A stretch of DNA of 64,000 nucleotides, from NCBI GenBank assembly GCA_030278955.1, contig JAOANR010000015.1, positions 35,062,487 through 35,126,486 on the forward strand, read 5' to 3'. The position numbers and the translations under genes are program-made. Origin of the DNA: Hygrophila difformis (Eukaryota; Streptophyta; Magnoliopsida; Lamiales; Acanthaceae). Below, piece after piece: positions 11,309 through 37,747 of the stretch (position 1 is its first letter; every line of letters begins with the position of its first letter). The notes beneath the pieces were generated by a model. That model ran no database searches, was not told the origin of the DNA, and saw only the letters and a program-made list of their open reading frames with translations.

Positions 11309-12191
11309 TACAGCAATTCGTGCAAACTTTCAAATCCTTCTCCTACACAGCATTCAACACAACAAACCCTGGAATCAAAATTGAAATGGAAGGAAGAACC
11401 ACACACTCATCAAAATTACTACTACTACTTACCAACCAACTGCAGGCTGCAGTTGAGTCCAAAATTCCAAGACACAGCTTTGAATCAGAGCATTCCAATT
11501 TACAGGTGCACTCAGGTGTTTATTTCGAGCAAATTGTTGGTGTGAACGAAAATGCAAAATACTTCCAAGTCATTTCGGAATGGGCCGAAGCGGCGTGTTC
11601 AGTAAATTTATAGTGGGCCTTTGCTTTTCGTTTTTTTTAATCTAAAAATACTGTTAAAAATTAGTAGTAAATAGTAAAAAGTAAAAAATAGGAGTAAAAA
11701 CACAGTGACCCAAACCCAATGCAAATCAAACGGTAAAACGATGCACCAACAAAATCGAATAGCAAGAATTAAGATAAATCTTGAATTTTGTAGGAAGATC
11801 TGAGGTTATATACTAGCAATTAGCAAGAGCAAGAGTTGTTGAATGTTTCATAAGGATTGCTGAATTTATTGCTGAAAAGTGAATGTGCAGCAGCATCCTT
11901 CATTTATTTGTAAAAATGGACAATGCCATTGCCAATTGCCAAAAAAACCAGAGACTATTCCATTATCTATATTGTCCATAGTCCATACAATGACCAAATT
12001 CTACAGCTACATTTTTAAGCCTCCACCATGTTCACATTCTTCTGGTGACAACAGTAATCAGAGAGCGACAAGTTCTCTTGTCAAATCATTACTTACAGAA
12101 AATATGACCTTTAAACTCTTCTTCCTGTGTAAGAATATATACATAATTAAGTACTCAATATCATGGCCTCCTCTGAGGTGTGATGGTGTGC
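11309..12191. other. Spacer between the BRIP-like gene and SIG1
   Basis: This 883-bp region must hold the promoter and 5' UTR of the BRIP-like gene and the 3' UTR of SIG1, both on the minus strand. The plus-strand frames 11290-11613 and 11879-12358 show no recognisable protein; the second overlaps SIG1 exons antisense. Confidence 0.5.
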
Positions 12192-14950
12192 TCAATGCTG
12201 CACCAGCATGGCATCCAGTCTTCTCTTCCTTGCAGCATGTTTTAATTTCTCCAGGGCGACGAGCCCCACCTGCCGGACTCTCTCGCGAGACAAACCTATC
12301 CTGCAACCTCAAAAACAACAAGATATATCATCAGGTAATGAAGGCGAAGAGCATTTGATGTCGTCTCCTGTAAGAAAAATGGTTGGTTTGCAGTCTGACC
12401 GTCTACTGATGTCCTCCCAAGTGAGACACTCGTTGTCTAGGCCATAGTACAGGCGGATAATCTCTTGCTCTCGTTCTCTTAACGTTGAAGTAATAAGTTT
12501 ATCTACTTCATCCTGCGGATAAGGAAAGTTGGCGGATAAGGTGACGAAGGGAAAATGCTATAATAAATACTACATGGAAACTTACACTTAAACAGGTTGA
12601 GAAAAAAGGGCATCAATTCGCCTCATAAATGATGTCCTCCTACCTAAGTTGTTTCCCCAATCTAACAGAACGATCTAAAATTATTCGGTTCCTACTTTTG
12701 TCATAAACAGCATGGAGTATTTCGACACTTTCTAACAAGACTAAAAGTCATACTGTCATTGATCATTATCCCAAGAATCTTAGCATCTAACACTGAATAA
12801 AACCTATTAGATGCTATAACCACCAAATAAGATACCTTAAGTGACCATTCATCGACTCCACACCAGGGGATATTCTCAACATGATTATCTGCAATATACT
12901 GACAATCGAAATACAGAAAATAGATTAGAATCAAACACAATATGGAAGTTGTTCCACCAGGTAAATATATTATGTAGAACATGAGGATGCACTCTTCTTA
13001 CACTATGAAGTGTTTCCCCCGGAAGGCCATTTAATGAGGGGAATGCTTCCCTGTCGAGCGAGAAAACCTTGCTGATTGCCTGGAAAGATCATCACTATTA
13101 GACTGATGAAAAGTCTAAGCTGTTAAAACTTATACTACTACAATTTATCTTATGGACTTAGAAGTACCTCAGTGGCATTCCTGACTTTTTTCTGAGACAT
13201 GCTCAGACATTCAGCAATTTTCTGATCAAGTATCAAGCAGATTGTCAGAATGCGTCTTTGTGGTAAAATGCATAATCATAAAGTTCGACTACTATTTCAG
13301 CGGTATAAGAGTATGACATGGAGGGGTCAGGATTAGTATCAACGACGTCAACCTTAAAATTAGTAACTCAATCGACTTACATCAACTGAAGGAGTTATTC
13401 CTTTCTCTTCCAGTCGGGCTTTTGCATTCCGAATTAAACTTAATCTTTCATGTAAATGAGTAGGTATTCTAAGAGTTCTCGAATTCTCCACTAAGGCTCT
13501 TGAAACGCCCTGGCAAAGGTGATGAAAATATTGGAAAAGATTACAGGGAGGACATGATACTGATCCTACTCAAAATTAACAGCCGACAAGAAGGAAACTT
13601 TTGGGACAGAGCATGTAAGTAAATTCAAAAGCAACCAGTAAACATATTTTGAAACACTAGAAACGATATCAGGTATGAAATTCCTTTTATTCGTTAATTT
13701 CACCTGCCGAATCCACCAATAAACATAAGTTGAGATCTTAAATCCCTTCAAAGAATCAAATTTCTCAATTCCTCGGAGCAATCCAATCAGACCGCCCTAC
13801 AATAAGTCGAAGAAACATCAGTTTAAATCCTTGAATGACAAAATAAATAAAACCACTAGAAAGTTTGCCCCTGATGCCAACCAAGTTTATCCACCTGAAT
13901 AAGGTCAGCCATTTCAGCACCCATGTTATCATATCTTTGAGCAATAGACATGACAAGGCGAATATTGCTCATCGCCAGCTTTTCTCTTGCCAACGAACAC
14001 TCGAATAACTTCGACTGCAAAGTGGCACGAGAAATCCTCAACGAGGCTGCGAGTTGCTCGTCTGAAGGCTCGCATCCCAATCTTTCTCTCAGCCTAAAAT
14101 TATAATATAGTAGTATCTTGCATATATCAGAATTATGTTGTAAACTGTAAAGGACAAAATATGCAAACGAATGCCCATTGTCGAAGTACTAACTGGTTCA
14201 TTGTAATATGAATCACAAATAGAACATAAAAAAGGCGAATTGGGAACAACACAAGTACCTGCCCTTCTGCTCATCCAACAAAAGGCCGGCTTTAATTTTC
14301 TGAGAGAGTTGGACAACTTCTGCGTGCGTCAGCAACTCTTCACTTATGACACCCTTTACATAGCCTGTCACACGGCTCTGAAGCAGTTCTGGTGCAATAG
14401 AAGACATCCCCAAATTGCCTGTCTTAGATTGGTGGGAATTAGCACTTTTGGGGCCAAGAGGCCTTTTCCTATAATCCAATCTGCGTCGTCTAGCAGAAGT
14501 CCCCGAACAAGTAACCTGTAATTTCTTTGGAGCTCTATCCTTCCTAACTGCTGTTTTCGTGGTCACATCAGAAGAAAGATTCCATTGCTTTTCAAGCATA
14601 GATTTTTGCAATAGAAGAACAGCATCCACAAGATACTCGGGATCAGAATTATTTTCTTCAGAAAAGGTGCTGGAGCCATGGATTAGCCACGGCTCCAGTG
14701 TACAAGGACCGGAAGCTGCATCATTATCGACGTGTTCTTTAAGAGCCCTGATGGACCGGAGACGCTGCCGATTCGAATCGAAATTGGATCCCTTTTTAGC
14801 GGATATGCTGCCTCTTGAGGAAGCAATTTGGTGAGGAGGATCGGCGGTGGTGCAGGCTAGCCTTTCAGCAATATCGGAATAGTAGAAGGTGGAACCGAGG
14901 AGGAGCCTCTTGCCGGTGCTGAGTCCGATTACAGCGGCGGTGGCGGCCAT
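12192..14950 (-). CDS. SIG1: Plastid RNA polymerase sigma factor SIG1 (sigA)
   Basis: The product is a sigma-70-type initiation factor that directs the bacterial-type plastid RNA polymerase to promoters. Nine exons: 14259-14950, 13895-14093, 13704-13796, 13381-13509, 13168-13221, 13002-13079, 12836-12898, 12400-12512 and 12192-12300; 509 residues, all introns GT-AG and in phase. After the variable N-terminus, which acts as transit peptide in this family, comes region 1.2 around [13 protein letters not shown]. Region 2 spans exons 2-3 ([20 protein letters not shown], then [10 protein letters not shown] for -10 recognition). Region 3 is in exons 4-6. Region 4 has the helix-turn-helix [20 protein letters not shown] in exons 8-9. 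[17 protein letters not shown] and the ending resemble Arabidopsis SIG1 closely. The chosen ATG (14948-14950, context ACCATGGCC) matches the family start; another ATG lies two codons upstream at 14954-14956. Confidence 0.95.
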
Positions 14951-16358
14951 GGTCATCAGCTCGGACACAATAGCATCACACCCTTGGTTAATTAAAGCGC
15001 GCAATTAACCAACGGGGAAGGAAAGTTCCGTTCTTGGATCTTGGAATTCAAGAATTCCTGGTGCATCATATGGGCGACAGTGATGAAATAATAATAAAGG
15101 GCCATCGCATACATCAAGAACATCGATAATATCGAGAGAATCCGTAACAGCCAAACCAGAGGAGATGGATGGATCAATCAATGAGTGAATTTAAACATCA
15201 TAGTAAAAGATTATCAAGGTGGTTGTTCCTTTTACCTGAATTGAGTGCGAGTTGGCAGTGTTTGGTTGGAACGGAAATCGGCCGATTTCTGTGGTCGGAG
15301 ATCGTTTCGTACTGTAGTATTCTGTGGTATAGTCCCAACACCTCAGGCTCAGACAGTCACTGTTTGCTAATGATGATAAAATAATACTAATGTAATAGTA
15401 GTAGTAATGAACACTGCACAGAAAATAAAAAATGGTGCTGATTTCATATGGTTAAGGATATGGAGAGGATGAAAGGGCCAACGGCTATTGGTTGGATGAG
15501 ATATTTGGTCCTGCTTGAGTGGTTTATAGCCTTCCAAGTTTGGCCCTTTTATTCCAAGTACTGTTTTGTTTCTATTTGTAGGCATTATAGTGTAATAATA
15601 AAGATAAAATTGATAAATGGGAAGAAAAAAAAAAGGGAAATAATACTAGATATGTGACTCAGCCAGTCTTGCCAACAATAGCTTGTTGGTCGTTCATTAG
15701 TAGTACAATACTAACATGTTGTCCTAATTTTATCATTTTAGATTTCAGATAAAGTGCATCTGGATTCTTGCAAGAAACATGGAAGGAAGCTACGGCTACC
15801 CCTCCATTGTAATAGATTATTATGTTTGAGAGCAGTTGGGACCGAATAAAAACGAAAACATTTAATTGACGTCGTCGAGATTGTAATCTTCCAACATTGA
15901 ATGACTTTGTTGTTATAGGCTTATACAAACCAGGGGCAGATGAATGGCGCACGAAAAATTATCGAGAGAACACATGAAATGAAAATAGCACTGTAGAATG
16001 TTTTCTGAAGGAGATGGAGCAAAACAGGACATTCATTCAGTTTGTAACCCTTCGAGAGAGGGGGAGAGTTCACGGCTGGACTGGATGTAAGAATGAGCAG
16101 CACTTCCATTCACAGCCGGCAGCAAGCCACAATTTTTTTCCCTAAAAATATCGCGCGCATTCAATCTTTTCTTTCATGGATGACGGGATGAGGAGGAGGC
16201 GCATTGGGGACCGGGTAATTTCCTCTGCGTCCTGTGAAGCAGAGATAAATGATCCTGTTAAAATCCTAGGTATACCAGGAATGTTGGATAGCTACATTTT
16301 GATTTAATGGAGTCTGGAGACACTTTATGTCTTGTTGTTTTAATTCTTAGCATTGGAC
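14951..16358. other. Spacer between SIG1 and YAK1
   Basis: No gene is recognised in about 1.4 kb. It should contain the SIG1 promoter and 5' UTR (14951 upward on the minus strand) and the YAK1 3' UTR (just below 16359). Frames such as 15448-15657 are short and unlike known proteins. Confidence 0.5.
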
Positions 16359-29024
<12,666 letters not shown>

Positions 29025-30482
29025 AACCCCTCCCACCTCCTTCACCAAACCCCCCCACCAATATTCTCTGTTCTATGGGATTAAAGCACACGAACACAAG
29101 AACAATAATAAAATAAAAATAAAATAGAAGCCTTGAAAACCCAACGGCGAAACCTTTAGATAGTGGACTGCCAACCAGTGGGATGGCTTAACCCTCCAGC
29201 AAATTCAAGGAATTCACCAGAAGATTGCAATCCCATCGTCATTAACCAGTCAATGGGTCACCAAGAAGAAAGAATCTTTAGAATCAAACCCATGGAAATA
29301 AATAGTACCAGAAGGTGATGAAATAGAAGGAAAATTGAATCGGGGAATCGATCCAACTTAGACCATCGATGTGATTGGAGAAGCAGGTATCTTTGATTGA
29401 ATGCAAAATCAAAAAAAGACAGGGAATTGAAATGGATTTGAGCAAGTGATTGAAAATCCCGACGGTCCTTTGGGCTTGCGGTTGCGGAGTCGCTTCCGCC
29501 TGGGCAGCCTGCCTCAATCAAGGCTTTACCTTGACAGAAATTCTGGGTTCTGGGTTGTGAAAATTTCCCCTTTTCTTCAAATAATCTTTTTAATCGGGGA
29601 AGAAAAAGGAAGAGGCGCTGTCAAATTCCGACTCTCAACCTCAACCACATCGCAAAAATGGCGTAAAAAATTATACAAATCCCGCTTTCACTGTGGATGC
29701 GAGTATTTTTCCATTTTATTTATTTTATTAGTATTTAGGTGTTTTTACTATTTTTTGATTTATGGGGAATAATCCGCCTCCGGTTTTCTATAATTCTGTG
29801 TTTGTTTACTCACAATTTATTTATTTTTATTTTTTGGTCAAATGCAAAATATTTGTACTGTACTCATACTATTATTATTTTCATTCAAACATCCTCCTCT
29901 TGCTGGACGTTACTTCCAAGTAAAACAAAGTGTGGACTGGTGTAGTACTATATTTTCTTTTAGCAAACATTTTTCTTTAGTTTATTTATTTACCAGATAT
30001 ACATATTTATCCAATGTGCTAGCATAGTATATTTTATAATAATTAAAATACCAGTATTACCTTATTGTATGGAGTAGTAGACTTTTTCCTTGGTTTATTA
30101 TATTTTGAAAGTGTTTGTGCACATACATTGGCGATTCTTGTGGCAAGATGGACAAATCCAATAAATAGCATTAAAAGGTTGAGACTTGAGAATAGTAGTA
30201 GTATTGAATTAATGGAGTCTCACTTGAATCCATAATAAGGAGGTGTGGAGATAATAATAATAATAATAATGTGGTTGGTAATAGCATCATGCTCAATACA
30301 GTATATTATTATCCCAACAATGTTTCAGTAAATGATTGAGTAAAAATTGTGTATATTCAATTATATGCTATAAGAACTGGTAGTTTTGCTCGCTGTGATG
30401 GGTTTTTGTTTTTTTTCTTTCCTAACTTTTATTTCATTCACTCTTCATTCAGCTAAAAAAAAAATTAGGAGTAAAAATTATA

Positions 30483-30741
30483 CTCCCTCCGTTTTTTTTT
30501 TTTAGTTACGTTTTGATTTTTTTACTGTTTATTGTAGCACTTTGACTTCTATTTTTGTTATAGTTATAGAAGACAAAATATAGACAAGTGAGATTATGTT
30601 GGTTTCGTCTCATCTTGTAGTTTTTAAATATCAAATTTTTAGAATTTTCACTTGTACTGAATTTGAGTTATTAATCATTAAAAATATATATTGGCATACA
30701 TGCAATTGAGAAGTGTAACCGTTAAAAAAAAATGGAGAAAG
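30483..30741. mobile_element. Stowaway-like MITE
   Basis: Left end CTCCCTCCGTTTT, the canonical Stowaway-type terminus; right end AATGGAGAAAG; TA on both sides (30481-30482, 30742-30743). It is 259 bp and non-coding. Confidence 0.75.
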
Positions 30742-31240
30742 TATAAGCCAGCTTCAAGCTCACTTCCTTCATAGACACATTGGCACCTTGCGGAAGAACA
30801 AGGAACACAAGAATGCACATTCTCCCATGAAGTATTAAAGGTCACAATATGCATGCTACTAATACCATCTCCAACCAAAAACTCTATTTTACAGTTATAC
30901 TAACTTTACTTTCTAATTACATTTATAGTTTTTCACTATTCCACAACTCTATATTTCCCTTTAAAATAGAATATTCTATTTTGATTCAATTACTATTCAT
31001 ATAATATTTCATTTATCAATTAATTTTAATACATATTTTAAATGTTTAATTTTTATAGTTTAAATTATTTAGTTAACAATGAACTTATTATTTTGGAGAC
31101 ATAGATTAATTATTATTAGTTACCATTTTTTATTTTAAAAAAATTTTAAAAAAATAAATTTTAATTAATACAAATACAAATATATTAAATACAAAGGATA
31201 ATATTAATTTCAAATGAGATCAACAAACTAATGAAAAAGC

Positions 31241-31351
31241 AAAAAAAAATAATAATAATAATAAATATGGAATAGCGCTGCATACACAAAGGCTCGAACC
31301 CGAGATCTTTGCTTAAGCTTTCAGAGTCCATACCACTCAGCCCAACTGCGT
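31241..31351 (-). mobile_element. tRNA-derived SINE candidate
   Basis: On the minus strand there is a box A-like TGGGCTGAGTGGTATGG and, about 40 bases further, a box B match GGGTTCGAGCC. These are the internal RNA polymerase III promoter of tRNA genes. The sequence ends in a TTATTATTATTTTTTTTT tail. No acceptor stem can be folded, so it is not a functional tRNA. Some plant SINEs (Au family) end in T. No clear target duplication was found. Confidence 0.4.
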
Positions 31352-31702
31352 TTGGTAACTCATTAGTATATTACATTGAAAATTAAAAAGTTTTATAACG
31401 TTTTCAAAAAACATCGACTCGTATTTTACAATTTTCAATTGCGTCCACCACTGCCCATCCTCATGAAACATGCCAAATGATCGACAAAGATTTGTATTCT
31501 AAGGTAAAGTAAATGTATTGAAATTAACGTTAAATTCCAATCACTTCGTTTGTTAGGGACAACCATAATTCAGAAACATTGAGACAAAGCGACAACTTAA
31601 ACAACCATCATAATCTTAGATGGACCGTTATGAATCATCGTTGGCAATCATGACAACAATTTATCTTCACATGGCATATGTTTTGTCAAGACACAATATA
31701 TA

Positions 31703-31722
31703 TACACACACACACACACACA
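31703..31722. repeat. (AC)n microsatellite
   Basis: Ten AC units following a short AT run, in the 3' flank of the helicase gene. Confidence 0.9.
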
Positions 31723-31940
31723 TATCTTAAACACTCCTTCGCCTATACTGCAATGTAAATAATATTTACCATAAGTTTGGGGGATTACTGAAGCTGTAGG
31801 TATGGGAACAGGAGCGCGCTTCTGACCTTTGGCCTCAGAGCACAGATGGTTTCTTAGTTCTTACATTTGCTCACTGCCACATGTTTAAAGTAGAAACCCA
31901 TCGTGTGCGTCGCAGCCTGCTTAATAAATCATTCTAATGC

Positions 31941-34900
31941 TTAATTTACTGAAGGCAACATAGGATTCATGCTAAGGCCAAATCCTCCGGATCCACCAGG
32001 CTCAGCATGCTTCACCAGACCAAAATATCTTATGTGTCGCAACAACCTCGCCAAGAACGGGTTGTGGCATATTGTGGAACTATCACAAACAATTGCCACA
32101 TGTTTCCGTGCTCTAGTGATTGCTACATTCATTCGCCTGCTATCTCCTAAAAACCCAACGGCTCCAAGGTTGTTTGAGCGGACCTGAAAAAGACTAATGT
32201 TGTTAAGCCAAATGCAAGAACAAAAGTAACAAATGGACATCTATCATTTATTATTTCTCGCCTGGACAAAGATGATTAAACTAATTTTGATGCCTCTAAG
32301 TATAATACTTGATTTGAAAACAAGAACCTGTTTACAACTCCAAACAAGATTTCAGATGCATGGGAAATAATTTCCATATTATTTTTACTTCTGAAACATA
32401 ACAGAAGCTTTTGCTGATAGTAATCAGCGTTGCAATGAGAGTGTGATCAGTGAAACTTCAGGGACAAAAGGAAACTAGTCAGAGCTCAGAACAGGAAATG
32501 AAACCGTCCAAAAGCACAACTCAACCAGTTGGAGTATCATTAAACATTCGTAAAGGGGTATCCAGCTTTCACATTACACAATGTGTAAAGTTCACCCATA
32601 TTATGGCAAGTGGTCGAAAAATAGTTTTCAAATTATACATTTGATGTTCTTGCAGTCATATTACAATAATCAAATCTGTATGTGTCCACAGGATATATAT
32701 GTGCCAGAAAACTATAACATAAACCTGGATTGTTTTTATTATTATTGTTATAAAGAAATAAATATCATAAAAAGATGTGTATCATTCAACCAAATAATCA
32801 AAGAGATAAATGTGAAAAAATGAAAAGATACCATGGATATAATCACAGCATCTGACTCACGGCCTTGAAAGCTGTCGACAGTTGCAACCTCAACACCCAT
32901 TGAAAAGGGGAACTCTTCTAGCCTGTCTCTGAGTAGTTGTACTTGAGCAACATAAGGAGATTGAACCACTATGCTTCTAGGATTAACACCTGCACATAGT
33001 AAATAGTAGCAATAATCACTGGTCAAATCTCAGCTCCCTTGTCCAGGCTTGCTGAAATAAGTAGGGTATGTTGCATTGGTTGATAAGACACAATTATTTC
33101 ATCCCATTGTTTATTTGATTCAAAGTTCTACTTGTTTTGTACTAAATATACTAGTTTTATTGTGCATGGTGAACGAATCATTAATTTTGGTAACATAATC
33201 AATACAAACTCTAAAAATGATATAAATATGTTGTATGCATTATGTCTTCCAAACGTACATGCAGATGGAAAACCATGAATTTATCTTTAGTTTTGGACCT
33301 TCTCAATTAATAGAAATAATGGAGATAGGAATACCAGCATAAATCAACGAAAAAACATGTTGTACTACAACATCTGCTTCTCCTTCATTGTAGAAAGAGC
33401 CTGTGCCTGCTGGATCTAATTGCTCTTCACAGCCAATAGATAAACTTCCAAAAGCCATTCTTGTGTCAAGCAACAGTAGCGGATATTGTGTTACCCATGT
33501 TGGCTGCACATGTATATACAAAAATCATTCTCTCATATTCAATAATAAATAAGAGTAATAATAACTATTCAAGGATGTTTGACTCATCTAAATGGAAAGG
33601 ATTAAAACTCAGCAAAGGGAACTCAAGACCTTGAGGTTCAAACAATCAGAAAACAGTGTACATCTCAAATTGAACTATATGAAGTGTTCAAATAATAGAT
33701 TAACTGAAAATGATCATAAGCATGGAACAATTGGTGTAGTCTGATGTCTCAGATGTGTTTGGTAAAAACACAAAAGGAATGGACATGAAAGACAAAAAGG
33801 AAAAAAGAATCCACCCAAAATAAAATAAAATAAAATAAAAACACCTTTTTGGCTAAATGTTCAAATTATATTTTGGAAAGATGACTAATGACCCTTTGTG
33901 ATCAGCATAAGTCCAAACTCCTCTAATATAGAGTGTTTTAGAAATGAATATATTCTTATGCCAATCGGAAGTCAAACGATGTCAAATCAAACCAAACGAC
34001 CTAGTTGTTCTGATCTTTGGGATCTAGATTGCAGTCTTAACTCTTTCCAAGTTTTCATTGCAGTTTTAATTCTTTTTATGCCTAGTTCTCTCCCTTGGTT
34101 CGTCTAAGTGATTTTTTTTTAAACTTCAGAAATGCTTATGTCGGAAAGCATCTACCACAGCCCTCTCCTGCAAAGCACTAGTGTGCTCTAAAGCATAAAT
34201 TTTTGTCGGACTTCCGAAGGTTCCCATGGGATCATATCCTATCATGTGAGAAACCATCCCATTCAACCAGAATTTCCAAGTGATTTGAGGCAAGAGATTA
34301 GAATGTGGGAAGAAAAAGTCGTAAATGACTACATGTCCTATTAACGGAGCCTATGGAGGTATGCATCTCATCACTCTTAAAAAAGTGTAGACTCCTTTAT
34401 TGCTGCATGTGTCATTAGCAAAATATTTTCTACTCTGTATCAGGTAGAGAAGAGGACAAGTGAGAGATTCTTTTGGTCGTGTGTGATCCCTTTATCACTT
34501 AAAATCAATAACTGGTATGATTTGGTGGTTGCGAGAGACGAAAGATGATTGTATTTTTTCCTATACATTCACCCACTATACAATAACAAAATTGGAGGAA
34601 GAGTTCTATCATAATTGGAGTGTTAAATCTACCAAAATAAGACAACTTGATAAGCAATATAAATATAATAACCATTGTATGTGTTTTACATAAAAATGTT
34701 ATGAATCATATAAATTAAAAAGTCATGTGTCTGGGTTACTTTTGTGTGTATGTGTCTTTGAATGAGCCATGTATATTTATTTCTATGTACAAAATAAATG
34801 GTCGAGAATTCAATACTGCCAAAATGCATGTACCTTAACCAACGGAGAATCGGAGAGAAGATGAGAAGCTACACTTGAAGAGGATTGAAGAAACCCATTA

Positions 34901-37747
34901 TACATCTCCTTTGAAGCCCAGCTAGCTATTGCATCATGCATCCTATACTGTGTCACCAACTTTGTGGTAAGAAGTCCTTCGTGTAAGGAAGATCCTCTTT
35001 CCAACAAAGACACTCCTAGACCACCTTCTAATGCTTTCCTGGATAAAATCACAGGTGCAAGTTGGCATTGGTCTCCTGCAAGTATACAACGCTTTCCCAG
35101 CAATATGGGTATCCAACAAGAAGGTTCGATAGCTTGACCTGCTTCATCTATGACAACCAAGTCAAAGGAGTTAAGCAATCTAATCATCGGGTCAGCTGCT
35201 CCAATATTAGTGGCAAGCACAACCTGAGCATTTGAAAGAACTTCTTTTACTGTCTCCCTCTCCTTCTTCTTCATAGCCTTTCCTAACTGTTTCAAAAGCT
35301 GACGTATGCCAGCAGCTAAAGAGTCATCTTTTAAGCAATGGCTGAGGTCCTTCCGCAAGTCAGATTTCTTTCTTTCGAACTCTGATTTAAAATCTGCAAG
35401 TCTATAATTGACAATTTCAACCAATGACTTTGCAGCTACAGCAGGAGATATTCGTGCTGGATTACCTACCCGCACAATATCAGCTCCTATGTCAGATAAT
35501 TTCTCGACCATGTTGTCCACAGCTGCATTAGTAGGTGCTGTGACAAGTACCCTTTCACCCCGTTTAACAACAAGTGAAATTAGTTGCTTCAGCACACAAC
35601 TCTTCCCAGTTCCAGGAGGTCCTTGAATGATCAGTATGGGACGTTTTTTGTTTAGACCTAATGCAATTGCTTTTCTTTGGGAAGTGTCAAAGAATTCAGT
35701 ATCTGATAAATCATTCGATTGCACCTCAGCCCAATCTATTACATCATTATCCTCTAACCATGCAATATCTTCTTTATCTCCAAAAACTGTAGTCACAATA
35801 GCTATTGAAGCATTCTTTTTCTGCAAACCCTTCTTCTGAAGCAGCATTAAAGCTTCACAATTGCGCTGCATGCAGTAATGGAAGTATGTGAAATCATACA
35901 TGCCTGTTGTAAATGCAGTCATGAAAGAAAAGCCAACACAATCACACTAGAGATAACACCACATTAGGTAAACCATGGATTTCTCTCCGATGAACCAAGT
36001 TAATACAAAAAATGTCCCGATATCCTATATCCTGAAGTGAATTGCGATTCTTACCCATTCAAAACGACATCGTTTGTTATAAGCATGTCATGGAAACAGA
36101 CTAATCACCCATATACTATCACTTTGTGCAAAAACAGGCATGGTAAAAAATGATTAGCCATTCCTCTTATCCTTGTGATTGCATTTCTATTTCTATAGAA
36201 CAGAATTGGGGGATCGGGGTGCATAGTAGGTGTGGGGCTATTCAATACCTCATATGTAACTGTATCAGCCAATCCTTGGATGCGATCTAATCGTATATTC
36301 TTGCCAAATAATTTGGAAAATGTAGGATCACCATGGCGGGATTCAAGAGCGACACTAATACTACACCCGTCATCCCCTAGATTATTAACAAATCCTTGCA
36401 TGCAAGAAGTTGCACCAGCTCCTCTACTGTCGCATATTCTCACACAAACCATGTCTCCAGGAGAAAGATTAGTGGGAGGCAATCTGTGGTTTCCCTCCAC
36501 TCTGAACAAAACCAGATGCATTCCTCCTAGTCCTGCATGTACAAAAAAATGCAATTAGTATCCAAAAGGATATATCTAGATTCGAATCATGGTTGGGATA
36601 ACGGTAGGAGCCCGAGTTATTAAACCTATAGATGTGCTAATCGCATTCAAATTGCATATTGTATCACAAAGCTCTTGCTCAGCCTGAGAATGGCTGACTA
36701 AGAATTCAATAGGCTTCGAGGAATTGGATTGTTCATCAGGTGTTGGAATAGCATTCAGCTCTTCCTGAGTAAATTCCAATTCCACATCCCTCTCTATGCG
36801 GAGTAGCTCAGACATGTGGCTTGTAAATTCATCAATTCTACTCTGAATGGCATTGACCCTGTCGAGGTACAATCCCAATACACCACGGACGGACTTGGAA
36901 GGGGAGATTTTCCGTGCAATGGCTCTATGCTGTGCTGCAATCCACAAAATCATCCAAAAAAAAATTAACACAGCATCGAGGAATCGTAATAGTCAATTAG
37001 CATGTTGAAATGAATGGAACCTGAATTAGCAAGCTCCTTGAGCAGCTTCCACGATTCGGCTTCACGCCAGTCCTGAATAAGCGATTTCTGCTGGAGGTCC
37101 TGAAGAACGTCTCTGAGCTCTCTCTGAAAATGGTCGAATAGCGTGGGATAATGAGTGCAAGTCTTGAGGCAAATGGCCTCCAAACCTACCGGCATGGGAA
37201 AGGCATTGAGGTAAGGCTGCGCCTGAATAACAAAAGTGAGCCCCGGCCCCATTTGCTGCCTCAATTCGGCAAAATCCCCCTGCATCTCCGCCATTGCAAA
37301 ATCCACAGCCATGGCTTTCATCCCTTGGCATATCCACTTCACCACCGCCTTCCCCAAATCCTTCCTTCCCAACGGATCCCCATTCTGACACAGAGCACGC
37401 ACGCTCTCCAGCCCATTGTTCTGATCATCATTCACCTGCGGCGGCCGTTTCTTCCCCGTTTCTTCAGATTCCCTCAGCTTGCTCCTATTCACATCCTTCC
37501 CAGGAACAGACGCAGATTCCCTATTTCTGCGTATCCTTCTCCTGGCGGTACTGCTGCCGCTACTACTGACACTCACCCGGTTAGCACCACGGTGAGAAAT
37601 TGAGGAACCTAAGAACACACGGCTGCTGCGACGGTAAACGGAAATCGAGTTACTGCGATTGGGGCAGGCGGCGGCGGCGAGTTGCGCCGGCCGGGCCACT
37701 CGCCGCCAGAGGAAATGCACGATGGTACCGTCTCTCCATGCTTCCAT
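31941..37747 (-). CDS. SMUBP-2/IGHMBP2-like superfamily 1 helicase (At5g35970 type)
   Basis: Seven exons (37021-37747, 36626-36934, 36249-36532, 34834-35865, 33335-33503, 32832-32989, 31941-32183) give 973 residues, all GT-AG and in phase. Residues 1-100 are rich in Ser and Arg and poor in acid, like an organelle transit peptide. An SH3-like N-terminal domain (SPGDMVCVRI) follows. Helicase motifs: Walker A GPPGTGKS (522-529), motif Ia TAPTNAAVDN, Walker B VVIDEAGQ, motif III GDQCQLAP, motif IV/QYRMH, motif V VDSFQGRESD and motif VI NVAITRARKH. This is the UPF1-like SF1B set, unwinding nucleic acid 5' to 3' with ATP. No R3H or AN1 zinc finger is seen, unlike animal SMUBP-2. Length and order match Arabidopsis At5g35970, the neighbour of YAK1. 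Plastid location is inference. Confidence 0.92.

Larger units (their letters stand above)
29025..31940. other. Spacer between YAK1 and the helicase gene
   Basis: The region contains the YAK1 promoter and 5' leader (a GC-richer stretch near 29440-29530 is probably transcribed leader), a Stowaway-like MITE, a tRNA-like SINE candidate, an (AC)n run and the 3' flank of the helicase gene. No further protein gene is recognised. Confidence 0.55.

Noticed and set aside
31261..31351. A functional tRNA gene on the minus strand
   Set aside because: Box A and box B are present but no acceptor stem pairs, and a T/TTA tail follows; a SINE remnant is more likely.
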